DNA from: Crossiella sp. S99.2
GTDB lineage: Bacteria; Actinomycetota; Actinomycetes; Mycobacteriales; Pseudonocardiaceae
NCBI RefSeq assembly: GCF_023094165.1
Contig: NZ_JALMDK010000014.1
Location: 124,001-188,000, forward strand
Direction of reading: 5' to 3'
Length of the DNA stretch: 64,000 bases
Below the pieces are notes generated by a model, which did not search any database, had not been told where the DNA came from, and was given only the letters and a program-made list of their open reading frames with translations. Shown piece after piece: positions 36,813 to 48,724 of this stretch (its first letter is position 1; every line of letters starts with the position of its first letter). Made by a program: the position numbers and the translations under genes.

Positions 36813-37763
36813 TCACGCGGGGGCGTCGCGCAGTGCACGGCGGAGCGCGTCGGTGAGATCCCGGCCCATGCGGACGGTGACCGCGGCCTCGGTGATGAAG
36901 CCCGAGCCGTGGAAGGTTCCCGGGTAGAGGTGCAGTTCGGTGGACACCCCGGCCTGCACCAGTCGCTGCGCGTAGTCGAGGCCCTCGTCCCGGAGCGGGT
37001 CGAATTCGCACACCGCGACGAAGGCGGGCGGCAGTCCGGACAGGTCGGTGGCGCGGGCCGGGGCCGCGTACGGGGAGACCTCGGCGGTGCCGCGCTTGCC
37101 GACGCCGAGGTAGAAGTCCCAGCTCAGGATGGCGTTGGGCCGGTGCCACATCGGGGTGTCGGTGTAGGCGGTCATGGACGGGGTGTCCAGGCGATCGTCG
37201 AGTTCGGGGATGTTGAGCACCTGGTAGGCCAGCGCGGGGCCGCCGCGGTCCCTGGCCAGCAGGGTGACCGCCGCGGCCAGGCCGCCGCCCGCGCTGTCCC
37301 CGCCGATCGCGATCCGGGCCGGGTCCACGCCCAGCTCGGCCGCGTTCTTCGCGGTCCACTCCAGGGTGGCGTAGCAGTCCTCCAGCCCGGCCGGGTACGG
37401 GTTTTCCGGGGCCAGGCGGTAGTCCATGGCGACCACGACCACGCCGACCACGTCGGCCACCCGCAGCGCGGACCGCTCGGCGAGGTCCAGGTCACCGAGC
37501 ACGAAGCCGCCGCCGTGGATGTGCACCAGCGCGCCCAGCGGGCCGTCGCCTGCCGGGGTGTAGACCCGGATGGCGACCTCGGGCCCGCCTGCCGGGCCGG
37601 GGATGTTCAGCGCGCGCACCTCGACCGGGTTCACCGGCACGTAGGGCGGGAATTCGGCGGCCATTTCCCGCCTCAGCGCGCGGGTGGCCACCGGGTCGGC
37701 GAAGTCCACCTGCGGGATCAGCGGGAGCCAGGTGGCCAGTTCGGGATCGATCGCGTAACTCAT
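36813..37763 (-). CDS. Alpha/beta hydrolase of the hormone-sensitive lipase family
   Basis: 316 aa, ATG 37763. The oxyanion-hole motif HGGGF is followed by the nucleophile elbow GDSAGGG (Ser), EFDPLRDEG (Asp) and PGTFHGSG (His), a complete triad in HSL/bacterial carboxylesterase order. The variable N-terminal cap (DPELATWLPLIPQVDF) is present. It has no signal peptide and is cytosolic. It should hydrolyse short-chain esters. It is divergent from a PucR-type regulator across 92 bp, so that protein may control it. Confidence 0.92.
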   Translation of the reverse strand: MSYAIDPELATWLPLIPQVDFADPVATRALRREMAAEFPPYVPVNPVEVRALNIPGPAGGPEVAIRVYTPAGDGPLGALVHIHGGGFVLGDLDLAERSALRVADVVGVVVVAMDYRLAPENPYPAGLEDCYATLEWTAKNAAELGVDPARIAIGGDSAGGGLAAAVTLLARDRGGPALAYQVLNIPELDDRLDTPSMTAYTDTPMWHRPNAILSWDFYLGVGKRGTAEVSPYAAPARATDLSGLPPAFVAVCEFDPLRDEGLDYAQRLVQAGVSTELHLYPGTFHGSGFITEAAVTVRMGRDLTDALRRALRDAPA

Positions 37764-37843
37764 GATCGCAGTCTGCGCGGGCGGCACCGGCCGCGCCCAC
37801 CGCCAACCGCCGGTGCTCCCCGGCCCTGGACCCGCCGCCTGGC

Positions 37844-37849
37844 TACGCT
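37844..37849 (+). promoter_or_regulatory. -10 box of a probable leaderless PucR-type gene
   Basis: TACGCT is followed by 6 nt and the ATG at 37856, with no Shine-Dalgarno between. Confidence 0.4.
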
Positions 37850-37855
37850 GATCGC

Positions 37856-38869
37856 ATGGAGGGCCTGCTGCTGCGCCTGTCCGCGTTGGACGCCGACGCG
37901 GCCAGCGAGGTGCGGGTGATCGCCTTCTTCGACTCGCTGATCGCCCGCCGGGTCGACCTGGACACCCTGCTGCGCACCACTGCCCAGCTGACCGAATGCC
38001 GGGTCGGCCTGGACGCGGCCGATCGCGGACTGGCGCTGGCCGCGGAGGCGGTGGTGCGGGCCGGAGTGTCCACGCCCAGGGGCGCGCGGGTGCGGGAGTT
38101 GCCGGACGGGGCCCGGGTGTGGCTGGCCCGGACCGGGCCGGCACTGCCCCTGGATGACATGGTGCTGGAGCGGTTCGCGATCGCGGCCGAGCTGGTGCTG
38201 GCCCGCGGCGCCCTGCCGGAGTTGGGTGATCCGGCGCTGGTGGAGCTGGTGCTGGCGGAACGGGCCGGGGAGGCCGAGCGGTCCAGGGCGCTGCACCTGC
38301 TGGGGCTGACGCCGGGAACCCGGGTGCGGGTGCTGGCGGTGGCTGACGGCGCGGTGGAACTGGGTGGCTGGTCGGCGCCGCTGGGGCGGTCGCGGGCGGT
38401 GTTGCTGGCCGGACCGCCGGAGCTGGACCTGGTGCGGGCGCCGACGCGGGTCGGGGTGGGCGGCGAGGTGGCCGCGATCGACGCCCGGACCTCCTGGCGG
38501 CAGGCGCGGCTCGCGGTGCGACTGGCCGGCTCGCTGCCCTGGGATCCGCCGGTGTGCTGGTGGGAGTGGCTGGGTTCGCTGGCCGCGGTCGCCGAAGGGT
38601 TGCGGGCCAACGAGATCGAGCAGATCCCGGACGTGCGCGCGCTGGACCGGCTGGCGGCCGTGCCGGACCTGCTGCTGATCCTGTCCGCGGTGTGCGGGCA
38701 CGATTCGGTGCGCAAGGCCGGCTACGCGCTGCACCGGCACCACAGTTCGGTCACCGCCCGCCTGGCGCAGGCCGAGACCGAACTGGGTTTCCCGGTGACC
38801 ACGCCCGACGGCCGGTTCCGGCTGCGGCTGGCCCTGCTGTTGCGGCGGCTGCGGGACAACACGGACTGA
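37856..38869 (+). CDS. PucR-like helix-turn-helix regulator
   Basis: 337 aa, ATG 37856, probably leaderless. It is leucine- and alanine-rich throughout. The C-terminal part has a PucR-type HTH (HDSVRKAGYALHRHHSSVTARLAQAETELGF, then a basic RLRLALLLRRLR helix). The N-terminal 240 residues form an unrecognised sensor region with a possible GAF- or GGDEF-like fold. No signal or membrane segment is seen. The divergent esterase gene is the obvious candidate target, but this is inference from position. It is convergent with the PIG-L gene, 4 bp away. Confidence 0.7.
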   Translation: MEGLLLRLSALDADAASEVRVIAFFDSLIARRVDLDTLLRTTAQLTECRVGLDAADRGLALAAEAVVRAGVSTPRGARVRELPDGARVWLARTGPALPLDDMVLERFAIAAELVLARGALPELGDPALVELVLAERAGEAERSRALHLLGLTPGTRVRVLAVADGAVELGGWSAPLGRSRAVLLAGPPELDLVRAPTRVGVGGEVAAIDARTSWRQARLAVRLAGSLPWDPPVCWWEWLGSLAAVAEGLRANEIEQIPDVRALDRLAAVPDLLLILSAVCGHDSVRKAGYALHRHHSSVTARLAQAETELGFPVTTPDGRFRLRLALLLRRLRDNTD

Positions 38870-38873
38870 GTGC

Positions 38874-40898
38874 TCAGCCGAGCCGGGTCCAGCCGGTGTA
38901 CGGCGCGTCCCCACCCGGGTCGATCTGCCTGCGGTGCAACAGTTTTCCGTCTCCGGACACGGCGAACAGGTGGGTGCGGCCGCTCGGATCTACCGCGAGT
39001 GCGGGCTGGTGCACGACCAGGCCGCCGAGGTCGGTCCAGTCCAGGTAGCCCAGGTCCGGGGCGGACTGCCGGGTGGCGCTCACCCCGCCGTAGCGATTGG
39101 TGGCGCACAAGGTGATCCGCGGGGACGGGGTCTCGGCGATCCCGTGCCGCGGGTGCGGTGCGCTGGCCGCGGCGATCGGGCCGATGCCGCCGTGGCCGTC
39201 CAGGATCTCCGGTTTGCCGATCCACTCGCCGGTGCGGGTCTGCCAGGTGTGGCCGATCTTGCCCGCGTGCTCGCCGGCCAGGCGGTAGACCACGTCCAGG
39301 GTGCCGTCAGCGCTGAGCGCGACCGTGGGCGGTCCGGCGGGTTCCAGCCCGGGGAAGTCCGGGTCGAGACGGAAGGCGGCGCCGGATTCGGTTTGGTGCC
39401 AGCGTTTGAGCACCCCGGACCCGGCTTCCACGGCGAGCGCGAAGACCTCGATCCGGCCGCGGGCATCGGTGATCGCGGCCAGGCCGTCCTGCACACCGGG
39501 GCCACCACCCAGGTCCTGCCAGCCTCGCGCGGTCCGGGTGCTGAGTCCGCCGTCGCCGTTCTGCAGGAACACCTGGAATCCGCCGTCGACGACGGCGACC
39601 ACCACCGGCTGGCCGATCTGCCTGGCCCGCCTGGACTTCCCGTGCGGGTTGCCCAGACTCGCCCACCGCCGCGGCCAGTCGCCGTCCGGCCGGGACTGGG
39701 TCAGGCAGACCACCTGGAAGGTGTCCAGCCGCAGCGCGAACACCCGGAGCCGCCCGTCCTCCTCCCGCGTCACCGACACCGCCGGCGCCAGCGGGCCGCC
39801 AGGGTCACCCAGATCGCGCGGGCCCAGCCAGCCGGATTCGCCGTCCTGCCACCAGGTCCGCAGTCCGCCGCTGTGCACCGCGAACGCCTGCAACCGGCCG
39901 GCTGCGGTGCGCGCCACCCAGTTCGTGCCGCCCCAGTACCGGTGATACAGCCGTTGCGGCCAGCCGCGATACCCGGCGGTGTTGGTGATCTGCTGGTCGA
40001 ACTGGGCGTAGGCGGCGAACTGCGCGTCCTTGTCCCGCTGCTGACCGGCGTCCAGGTTCACCGGGCTGTGCTGGATGTTGTAGCCGCGGTAGGTGATCAC
40101 CGCGACACGCTGGGTGGCGGGCAGGCGGCGCACCGCCAGGATGGCCAGCCGGGCGGCGCTGACGTGGTCGCGGTGGTCGTGCAACCGGTCCGCCGCCCCG
40201 TGCCGGAGGTCGGGCCGCGGGTCCTGCACCCGGACCACGGTGGGCTGGAACCGTTGGCACAGCCCGATCAGCAGGTTGATCAGGTCCTCGCGGTCGTAAC
40301 TCTGCCGCGCCCGCACCGGACTGCCCGCCGGCACCACGGTGACCCGGCGGCTGTTGTCCTGCCACAGATGGAACAGCGAGGCGGCATTGCTCGTCGGATC
40401 GGCCGGATCGGCCTTGGTGTCGGCGTGTTTGTCCGCCCACTCGGGCAAGTTCACGAAGATCAGGTTGACCACCCGGCCGTCCCGCTCGGCCCGGCTGAAC
40501 TCGACCTGGCGGCGCAACCCGTTGGGGCCGTTGACGGTCAGCGCCCCGGTCCGCCAGTCCGCCGCGTCGGCATCGGGAAAACCGAGCATCAGCGCGTAGG
40601 CGGCCCGGGCCCCGTCGTTACGGCAGGCGGAGTACTGCTCACGGTCCAGTTTGTACCCGGGACGACAATTTGGCGCCGGGATGTCCGGTTCGGGACTCGG
40701 TGTCGCGTAGCCCTCGCCCGCGGTGAGGAACACGGTGGTGACCGGCAGCCGCGCGGTGATCGCGTTGGCCAGGTCCGGGTTCATGAACAGGATGTCGTCG
40801 TCCTGATGCGCCACCACGTGCAGGTGGTGGCCCCCGAATGCAACGGCCGCGCACGGTCCCCCCGTGCGCGGCCTCCGCAAGCTTTCCCCAGTTGTCAC
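38874..40898 (-). CDS. PIG-L family deacetylase with C-terminal beta-propeller-like domain
   Basis: 674 aa from GTG 40898. The frame is open into cobN, but that part is shadow, and the start is uncertain because no Shine-Dalgarno is seen. The PIG-L/LmbE zinc motif is LHVVAHQDDDILFMNP near the N-terminus, with the later His in DHRDHVSAARLAI. Family members remove N-acetyl groups from sugars (GlcNAc-PI, mycothiol precursors, antibiotics). The C-terminal half (about 370-674) consists of repeated WxxLG/DLGG blades resembling a PLL/fucose-lectin or sialidase-type propeller. No signal peptide is obvious from this start, which is odd for such a lectin module. It lies 10 bp downstream of cobN and may share its transcript. 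Confidence 0.8.
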   Translation of the reverse strand: MTTGESLRRPRTGGPCAAVAFGGHHLHVVAHQDDDILFMNPDLANAITARLPVTTVFLTAGEGYATPSPEPDIPAPNCRPGYKLDREQYSACRNDGARAAYALMLGFPDADAADWRTGALTVNGPNGLRRQVEFSRAERDGRVVNLIFVNLPEWADKHADTKADPADPTSNAASLFHLWQDNSRRVTVVPAGSPVRARQSYDREDLINLLIGLCQRFQPTVVRVQDPRPDLRHGAADRLHDHRDHVSAARLAILAVRRLPATQRVAVITYRGYNIQHSPVNLDAGQQRDKDAQFAAYAQFDQQITNTAGYRGWPQRLYHRYWGGTNWVARTAAGRLQAFAVHSGGLRTWWQDGESGWLGPRDLGDPGGPLAPAVSVTREEDGRLRVFALRLDTFQVVCLTQSRPDGDWPRRWASLGNPHGKSRRARQIGQPVVVAVVDGGFQVFLQNGDGGLSTRTARGWQDLGGGPGVQDGLAAITDARGRIEVFALAVEAGSGVLKRWHQTESGAAFRLDPDFPGLEPAGPPTVALSADGTLDVVYRLAGEHAGKIGHTWQTRTGEWIGKPEILDGHGGIGPIAAASAPHPRHGIAETPSPRITLCATNRYGGVSATRQSAPDLGYLDWTDLGGLVVHQPALAVDPSGRTHLFAVSGDGKLLHRRQIDPGGDAPYTGWTRLG

Positions 40899-40908
40899 AC
40901 AGCCGAAT

Positions 40909-44514
<3,606 letters not shown>

Positions 44515-44529
44515 GCGTGGCTCCACATC

Positions 44530-44665
44530 CCTCGGGGTCCGCGCCCCATGACGGTCGGGGACGGTGAGCGGAGTGTCTGGCTCCCGGGCTCGCACCCGGT
44601 GACAGTGGCGGGACCGCGCCGGACTCACACCGGCTTCCTCCGTGGTTCACCGTTCGAGGCGACCC
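44530..44665 (-). promoter_or_regulatory. Cobalamin (AdoCbl) riboswitch upstream of cobN
   Basis: Read on the minus strand, the region contains the family's conserved order: GGAAGCCGGTGTGAGTCCGG, then CGGTCCCGCCACTGT, then the B12-box-like GAGCCAGACACTC at about 44572-44584. A GGGG/CCCC hairpin (44532-44546) just before the cobN ribosome binding site could be the expression platform, giving translational control when B12 is abundant. It serves only cobN (and perhaps the PIG-L gene), not the divergent cobGHIJ. Confidence 0.85.
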
Positions 44666-44676
44666 TACCTGCCGCG

Positions 44677-44682
44677 TAGCAT
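44677..44682 (+). promoter_or_regulatory. -10 box of a probable leaderless cobG transcript
   Basis: TAGCAT is followed by 7 nt and the GTG at 44690. No ribosome binding site is visible, and the box lies just outside the riboswitch on the opposite strand. Confidence 0.45.
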
Positions 44683-44689
44683 CCCGCGG

Positions 44690-45805
44690 GTGCCCGCTTC
44701 GCCACATCGCCAGCGCCCGGACGCCTGTCCCGGCGCGATCGAGGTGCACCCGGCGGCGGATGGCGGTCTGGCCAGAATTCGGGTACCAGGCGGCACGCTC
44801 TCCGCGGCCCGGCTGGCGGTGCTACGGACGGCCGCGATGGAGCTGGGCGATGGGTCGCTTGAGCTGACCTCGCGGGCGAATGTGCAGCTCAGAGGGCTTG
44901 CGGCGGGGACCGAGGTGGAGCTGGGGGCGCGGCTGGCCGAGGCCGGGCTGCTGCCCTCGCTGACCCATGAGCGGATGCGGAACATCGTGGCCGCGCCGCT
45001 GGCGGACAACCAGGACCTGGTGGACGCGATCGACGCCGCGTTGTGTGCGCGGCCGGAGCTGGCCGGGTTGCCGGGGCGATTCCTGGTAGTCGTGGACGAC
45101 GGCGGCGTGGTGAGCGGGCTGGGTGGGGATATCGGCCTGGACCTGGTTGGCTCGTCCTGGGCGTTGTTGCTGGCCGGGACTGATTCGGGGCTCCGAGTGT
45201 CGGACCCGGTGGACGCGGTGCTGCGGGCGGCGCTGGCGTTCCTGGCGGTGCGGGCCGAACACGGCGGCACGGCCTGGCGGCTGGCCGAGATCGACGGCGG
45301 TGTCGCGGAGATCACTCGGCGGCTCGGCGGACCGGTGTCCGCGGACCGGCTGGCGGTGCGCGGGTCAGCGCCGCTGCCCCCCGGTCCGCTGCCGGACGGA
45401 CGGCTGGTCGTGGGCGCGCCGCTCGGGCGGTTGGACCCGGACCAGTCCGGCGCTCTGCTCGCGGTGGAGCGGGTGCGGCTGACGCCGTGGCGCAGTGTGG
45501 TGCTGCCGCGGAAGATCACGTTGGGACACGGGCTGATCACCGAACCGGACTCGCCCTGGCACGCGGTCACCGCCTGCACCGGCCGCCCCGGCTGCGCCAA
45601 ATCCCTGGCCGATGTGCGCGCCGACGCCGTGCGCCACCTCGGGTTGCCCGGCGGGCCGGTGCACTGGTCGGGCTGCGCACGGCGGTGCGGACGGCCGCGC
45701 GGCGCGATCGACGTGCTGGCCACCGCGGACGGCTACCTCATCGACGGACAACCGCACGAGGACACGGCCGCGGCGATCGACGCGGCCCGGAGGACACCGC
45801 AGTGA
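44690..45805 (+). CDS. cobG: Precorrin-3B synthase
   Basis: 371 aa from GTG 44690. It is an iron-sulfur, oxygen-using monooxygenase of the aerobic cobalamin route that makes precorrin-3B from precorrin-3A. The fold is that of sulfite/nitrite reductases. Two ferredoxin-like half domains (about 1-65; 200-260) surround a siroheme-reductase-like domain with LTSRANVQLRGL, ITLGHGLITE and the cysteines TACTGRPGC and WSGCARRCGRP that hold the 4Fe-4S cluster. It is first in the cobG-cobH-cobIJ operon, and its stop overlaps cobH as GTGA. Confidence 0.93.
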   Translation: MPASPHRQRPDACPGAIEVHPAADGGLARIRVPGGTLSAARLAVLRTAAMELGDGSLELTSRANVQLRGLAAGTEVELGARLAEAGLLPSLTHERMRNIVAAPLADNQDLVDAIDAALCARPELAGLPGRFLVVVDDGGVVSGLGGDIGLDLVGSSWALLLAGTDSGLRVSDPVDAVLRAALAFLAVRAEHGGTAWRLAEIDGGVAEITRRLGGPVSADRLAVRGSAPLPPGPLPDGRLVVGAPLGRLDPDQSGALLAVERVRLTPWRSVVLPRKITLGHGLITEPDSPWHAVTACTGRPGCAKSLADVRADAVRHLGLPGGPVHWSGCARRCGRPRGAIDVLATADGYLIDGQPHEDTAAAIDAARRTPQ

Positions 45806-46428
45806 CCGAGTACATCAAGGACGGCAAGGAGATCTACCGCCGCTCCTTCGCCACCATCCGCGCCGAGGCCGACCTGGGCGGACTGCCCCCGGACGTGGCG
45901 CGGGTGGCGGTGCGGATGATCCACGCCTGCGGCATGGTCGACCTGGTCGCCGATATCGGCTACTCCCCCGGCGTGGTCGCCTCGGCCCGCGCCGCGCTGG
46001 AGGCGGGGGCGCCGATCCTGTGCGATGCCAACATGGTCGCGGCCGGGGTGACCCGCCGACGGCTGCCCGCGGACAACGAGGTGCTGTGCTTCCTGACTGA
46101 TCCACGGGTGCCGGAACTGGCCGCGTCACTGGGTAACACCCGCAGTGTGGCGGCCCTGGAACTGTTGCGGGACAAGCTCGGCGGCGCGGTGGTGGCGATC
46201 GGCAACGCGCCCACCGCGTTGTTCCACCTGCTGGAGATGATCGCCGGCGGCGCGCCGAAGCCCGCCGCGGTGCTGGGTATCCCGGTGGGGTTCATCGGCG
46301 CGGCCGAATCGAAGGAAGCCCTGGCCGCCAACGGCCTGGGCCTGGAATACCTGGTGGTGCGAGGCAGGCGGGGCGGCAGCGCGATGACCGCCGCCGCGAT
46401 CAACGCGATTGCGAGTGACGAAGAGTGA
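45802..46428 (+). CDS. cobH: Precorrin-8X methylmutase
   Basis: 208 aa. The GTG at 45802 overlaps the cobG stop by 4 bp. It moves the C-11 methyl group to C-12, giving hydrogenobyrinate. The catalytic His is in VRMIHACGMVDL; GAPILCDANMVAAGVTRRRLPA, AIGNAPTALFHLLEM and GIPVGFIGAAESKEAL are typical of CobH/CbiC. The end overlaps cobIJ by 4 bp (GTGA), so the three genes are translationally coupled. Confidence 0.96.
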   Translation: MTEYIKDGKEIYRRSFATIRAEADLGGLPPDVARVAVRMIHACGMVDLVADIGYSPGVVASARAALEAGAPILCDANMVAAGVTRRRLPADNEVLCFLTDPRVPELAASLGNTRSVAALELLRDKLGGAVVAIGNAPTALFHLLEMIAGGAPKPAAVLGIPVGFIGAAESKEALAANGLGLEYLVVRGRRGGSAMTAAAINAIASDEE

Positions 46429-47924
46429 GTGATCTGGGACGGCTGTACGGCGTCGGGCTCGGCCCCGGCGACCCGGAGCTGGTGACGGTCAAGGCGGCCC
46501 GGCTGATCGGCGCGGCGGACGTCGTGGTCTTCCACAGCGCGCGGCACGGGCGCAGCATCGCCCGCGGCATCGCCGAGCCCTACCTGCGGCCCGGCCAGAT
46601 CGAGGAACAGCTGATCTACCCGGTGACCACCGAGGACAGCGAGGACTACCAGGGCCAGATCGACCAGTTCTACGCCGAAAGCGCCGAACGCCTGGCCGCG
46701 CACCTGTCCGCCGGACGCGACGTGGTGGTGCTCGCCGCCGGCGACCCGTTCTTCTACGGCTCCTACATGCACATGCACAAACGGCTCGCGCACCGCTTCC
46801 CCACCGAGGTGGTGCCCGGGGTGACCTCGGTGAGCGGCGCCGCCGCCGTGCTCGGCCGCCCCCTGGTCGAACGCGACGAGGTCCTCACCGTCCTCCCCGG
46901 CACGCTGCCGCAGGAGGAACTGGCCGAATGGCTGGCCACCACCGACTCGGCCGCGATCATGAAGCTGGGCCGCACCTTCACCGCGGTACGCGAGGCCCTG
47001 CACGCGGCCGGCCGCCTGGACGACGCCTGGTACGTGGAGCGGGCCACCACCGGCCGCCAACGGGTCGCCCCACTGTCCGAAGTGGACCCCGAAGGCGTCC
47101 CCTACTTCTCCCTGGCCCTGCTGCCCAGCCAGGCCCACAGCACCATCGACTCCACCCCCGCCGAATCCACCAAGGGACCGGGTGAGGTGGTCGTGGTCGG
47201 CCTCGGCCCCGCCGGCCGCGAATGGCTGACCCCCCAGGCGCAGGACGCGCTCGCCACCGCCGACGAACTCGTCGGCTACGGCCCCTACCTGGACCGGATC
47301 CCGCCCAACCCGCGCCAGCGCCGGCACCCCTCGGACAACCGGGTGGAGGCCGAACGCGCCGCCTTCGCCCTGGACCTGGCCAAATCCGGTTCCCGGGTCG
47401 CGGTCATCTCCTCCGGCGACCCCGGGGTCTTCGCGATGGCCAGCGCCGTACTGGAAGTCGCCGGCGAAGCCCAGTTCGCCGAAGTCCCGGTCCGCGTGCT
47501 CCCCGGCCTCACCGCCGCCCACGCGGTGGCCAGCCGAGTCGGCGCCCCCCTCGGCCACGACTACTGCGTGCTCTCCCTCTCCGACCGGCTCAAGCCGTGG
47601 GAGGTCATCGAGGCCCGGCTGGCCGCCGCGGCCAGCGCGGACCTGGTGATCGCGATCTACAACCCGGCCTCGCGCACCCGCACCTGGCAGGTCGAATCAG
47701 CCAGGAAAACCCTGCTGACCCACCGCTCCCCCGACACCCCCGTGGTGATCGGCCGCGACGTCGGCGGCCCCGAAGAATCAATCCGCGTGGTCCGCCTCGC
47801 CGACCTCGATCCGTCCACTGTGGACATGCGCTGTCTGCTGCTGATCGGCTCCTCCACCACCAGATTCCGCACCGGCCCGGCCGGCGAACCAGTGGTCTTC
47901 ACCCCACGCCGCTACCCCGCCTGA
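46425..47924 (+). CDS. cobIJ: Fused precorrin-2 C20- and precorrin-3B C17-methyltransferase
   Basis: 499 aa. The GTG at 46425 overlaps cobH. Two SAM-dependent tetrapyrrole methylases are fused. CobI (about 1-240) starts LYGVGLGPGDPELVTVKAARLI, with VLAAGDPFFYGSY and EVVPGVTSVSGAAA. CobJ (about 250-495) has VVVVGLGPAGREWLTPQAQ, AVISSGDPGVFAMASAVLE and LPGLTAAHAVASRVGAPLGHDY. The short linker is Ser/Thr/Pro-rich. CobIJ fusions are common in actinobacteria. The end overlaps the convergent cobK by 26 bp. Confidence 0.95.
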   Translation: MSDLGRLYGVGLGPGDPELVTVKAARLIGAADVVVFHSARHGRSIARGIAEPYLRPGQIEEQLIYPVTTEDSEDYQGQIDQFYAESAERLAAHLSAGRDVVVLAAGDPFFYGSYMHMHKRLAHRFPTEVVPGVTSVSGAAAVLGRPLVERDEVLTVLPGTLPQEELAEWLATTDSAAIMKLGRTFTAVREALHAAGRLDDAWYVERATTGRQRVAPLSEVDPEGVPYFSLALLPSQAHSTIDSTPAESTKGPGEVVVVGLGPAGREWLTPQAQDALATADELVGYGPYLDRIPPNPRQRRHPSDNRVEAERAAFALDLAKSGSRVAVISSGDPGVFAMASAVLEVAGEAQFAEVPVRVLPGLTAAHAVASRVGAPLGHDYCVLSLSDRLKPWEVIEARLAAAASADLVIAIYNPASRTRTWQVESARKTLLTHRSPDTPVVIGRDVGGPEESIRVVRLADLDPSTVDMRCLLLIGSSTTRFRTGPAGEPVVFTPRRYPA

Positions 47925-48645
47925 CCCACTCCACCGCCGCCGCCACGGTCCCCACCGTGTCGGCGGCGGGCACCGGCGGCCGCCGCACCAGCACCACAGG
48001 CAGACCCAGCCGCCGGGCCGCGGTGAGCTTGGCCGAGGTCTGCTCCCCACCACTGTCCTTGGTCACCAACACCTCGATCCGGTGCTGCCGCAACAACTCC
48101 AGCTCACCGTCCACTGTGTACGGCCCCCGATCGAGCACAATCTCCACATTATCCGGATGACTCTCCGGCGGATCAACAGACCGACTCAGAAACCACAACT
48201 CCGGGTTGGCGAAGGCCGGCAAATCCCGCCGCCCAGTGGTAAGCAACACCCGCCGCCCCAGCGAGGGCAGCAGCGCGGCCGCCTCGGCGATCGAAGACAC
48301 CCAATGCCAACGATCCCCCGGCTGCTCAGTCCACCCCGGCCTACGCAACACCAAAAACGGCAACCCGAGTTCCGCAGTCGCGGCGGCGGCATTCCCAGTC
48401 ATGATCGCCGCAAACGGATGAGTGGCATCCACCACCGCATCAACAGCCTGCTCCCGCAACCAGGCCACCAACCCCGCCACTCCCCCAAACCCCCCAACAC
48501 GCACCTCCCCCTCCGGCAGCAACGGCTCCCGAACCCGCCCCGCCAAAGAGGAAACCGCCCTCACCCCGGCAACCCCACCCAACACCGAGGCCAACCGCCG
48601 AGCCTCCCCCGTGCCGCCAAGAACCAACACCACCCGCGCAACCAC
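47899..48645 (-). CDS. cobK: Precorrin-6A reductase
   Basis: 248 aa, GTG 48645. A TAGGGT hexamer (48652-48657) ends 6 nt before the start, so the transcript is probably leaderless. It is NADPH-dependent, reducing precorrin-6A to precorrin-6B. Visible motifs are the nucleotide-binding VLVLGGTGEARRLA, VDAVVDATHPFAAIMTGNA, VLLTTGRRDLPAF and VTKDSGGEQTSAKLTAARRLGLPVVLVRRPP, all standard for CobK/CbiJ. It converges on the cobGHIJ operon rather than belonging to it. Confidence 0.95.
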   Translation of the reverse strand: MVARVVLVLGGTGEARRLASVLGGVAGVRAVSSLAGRVREPLLPEGEVRVGGFGGVAGLVAWLREQAVDAVVDATHPFAAIMTGNAAAATAELGLPFLVLRRPGWTEQPGDRWHWVSSIAEAAALLPSLGRRVLLTTGRRDLPAFANPELWFLSRSVDPPESHPDNVEIVLDRGPYTVDGELELLRQHRIEVLVTKDSGGEQTSAKLTAARRLGLPVVLVRRPPVPAADTVGTVAAAVEWVRRGSGVG

Positions 48646-48651
48646 AACCCC

Positions 48652-48657
48652 ACCCTA
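48652..48657 (-). promoter_or_regulatory. -10 box of a probable leaderless cobK transcript
   Basis: TAGGGT (minus strand) with a 6-nt spacer to the GTG at 48645. Confidence 0.4.
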
Positions 48658-48677
48658 GAGGACCCCAAACCAGATCG

Positions 48678-48720
48678 GCGGTGTGTTGGCCGCAGCCTTC
48701 GGCAACGGCCAACACACCGC
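48678..48720. repeat. Palindromic intergenic element, short copy C (also a terminator-like hairpin)
   Basis: GCGGTGTGTTGGCCG (48678-48692) and CGGCCAACACACCGC (48706-48720) form a perfect 15-bp stem with a 13-nt loop, 4 bp past the stop of the GH95 gene. Its core GTGTTGGCCG...CGGCCAACAC equals the terminal inverted repeats of the longer element at 58373-58493, as if the interior had been deleted. Confidence 0.75.
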
Positions 48721-48724
48721 GGCG

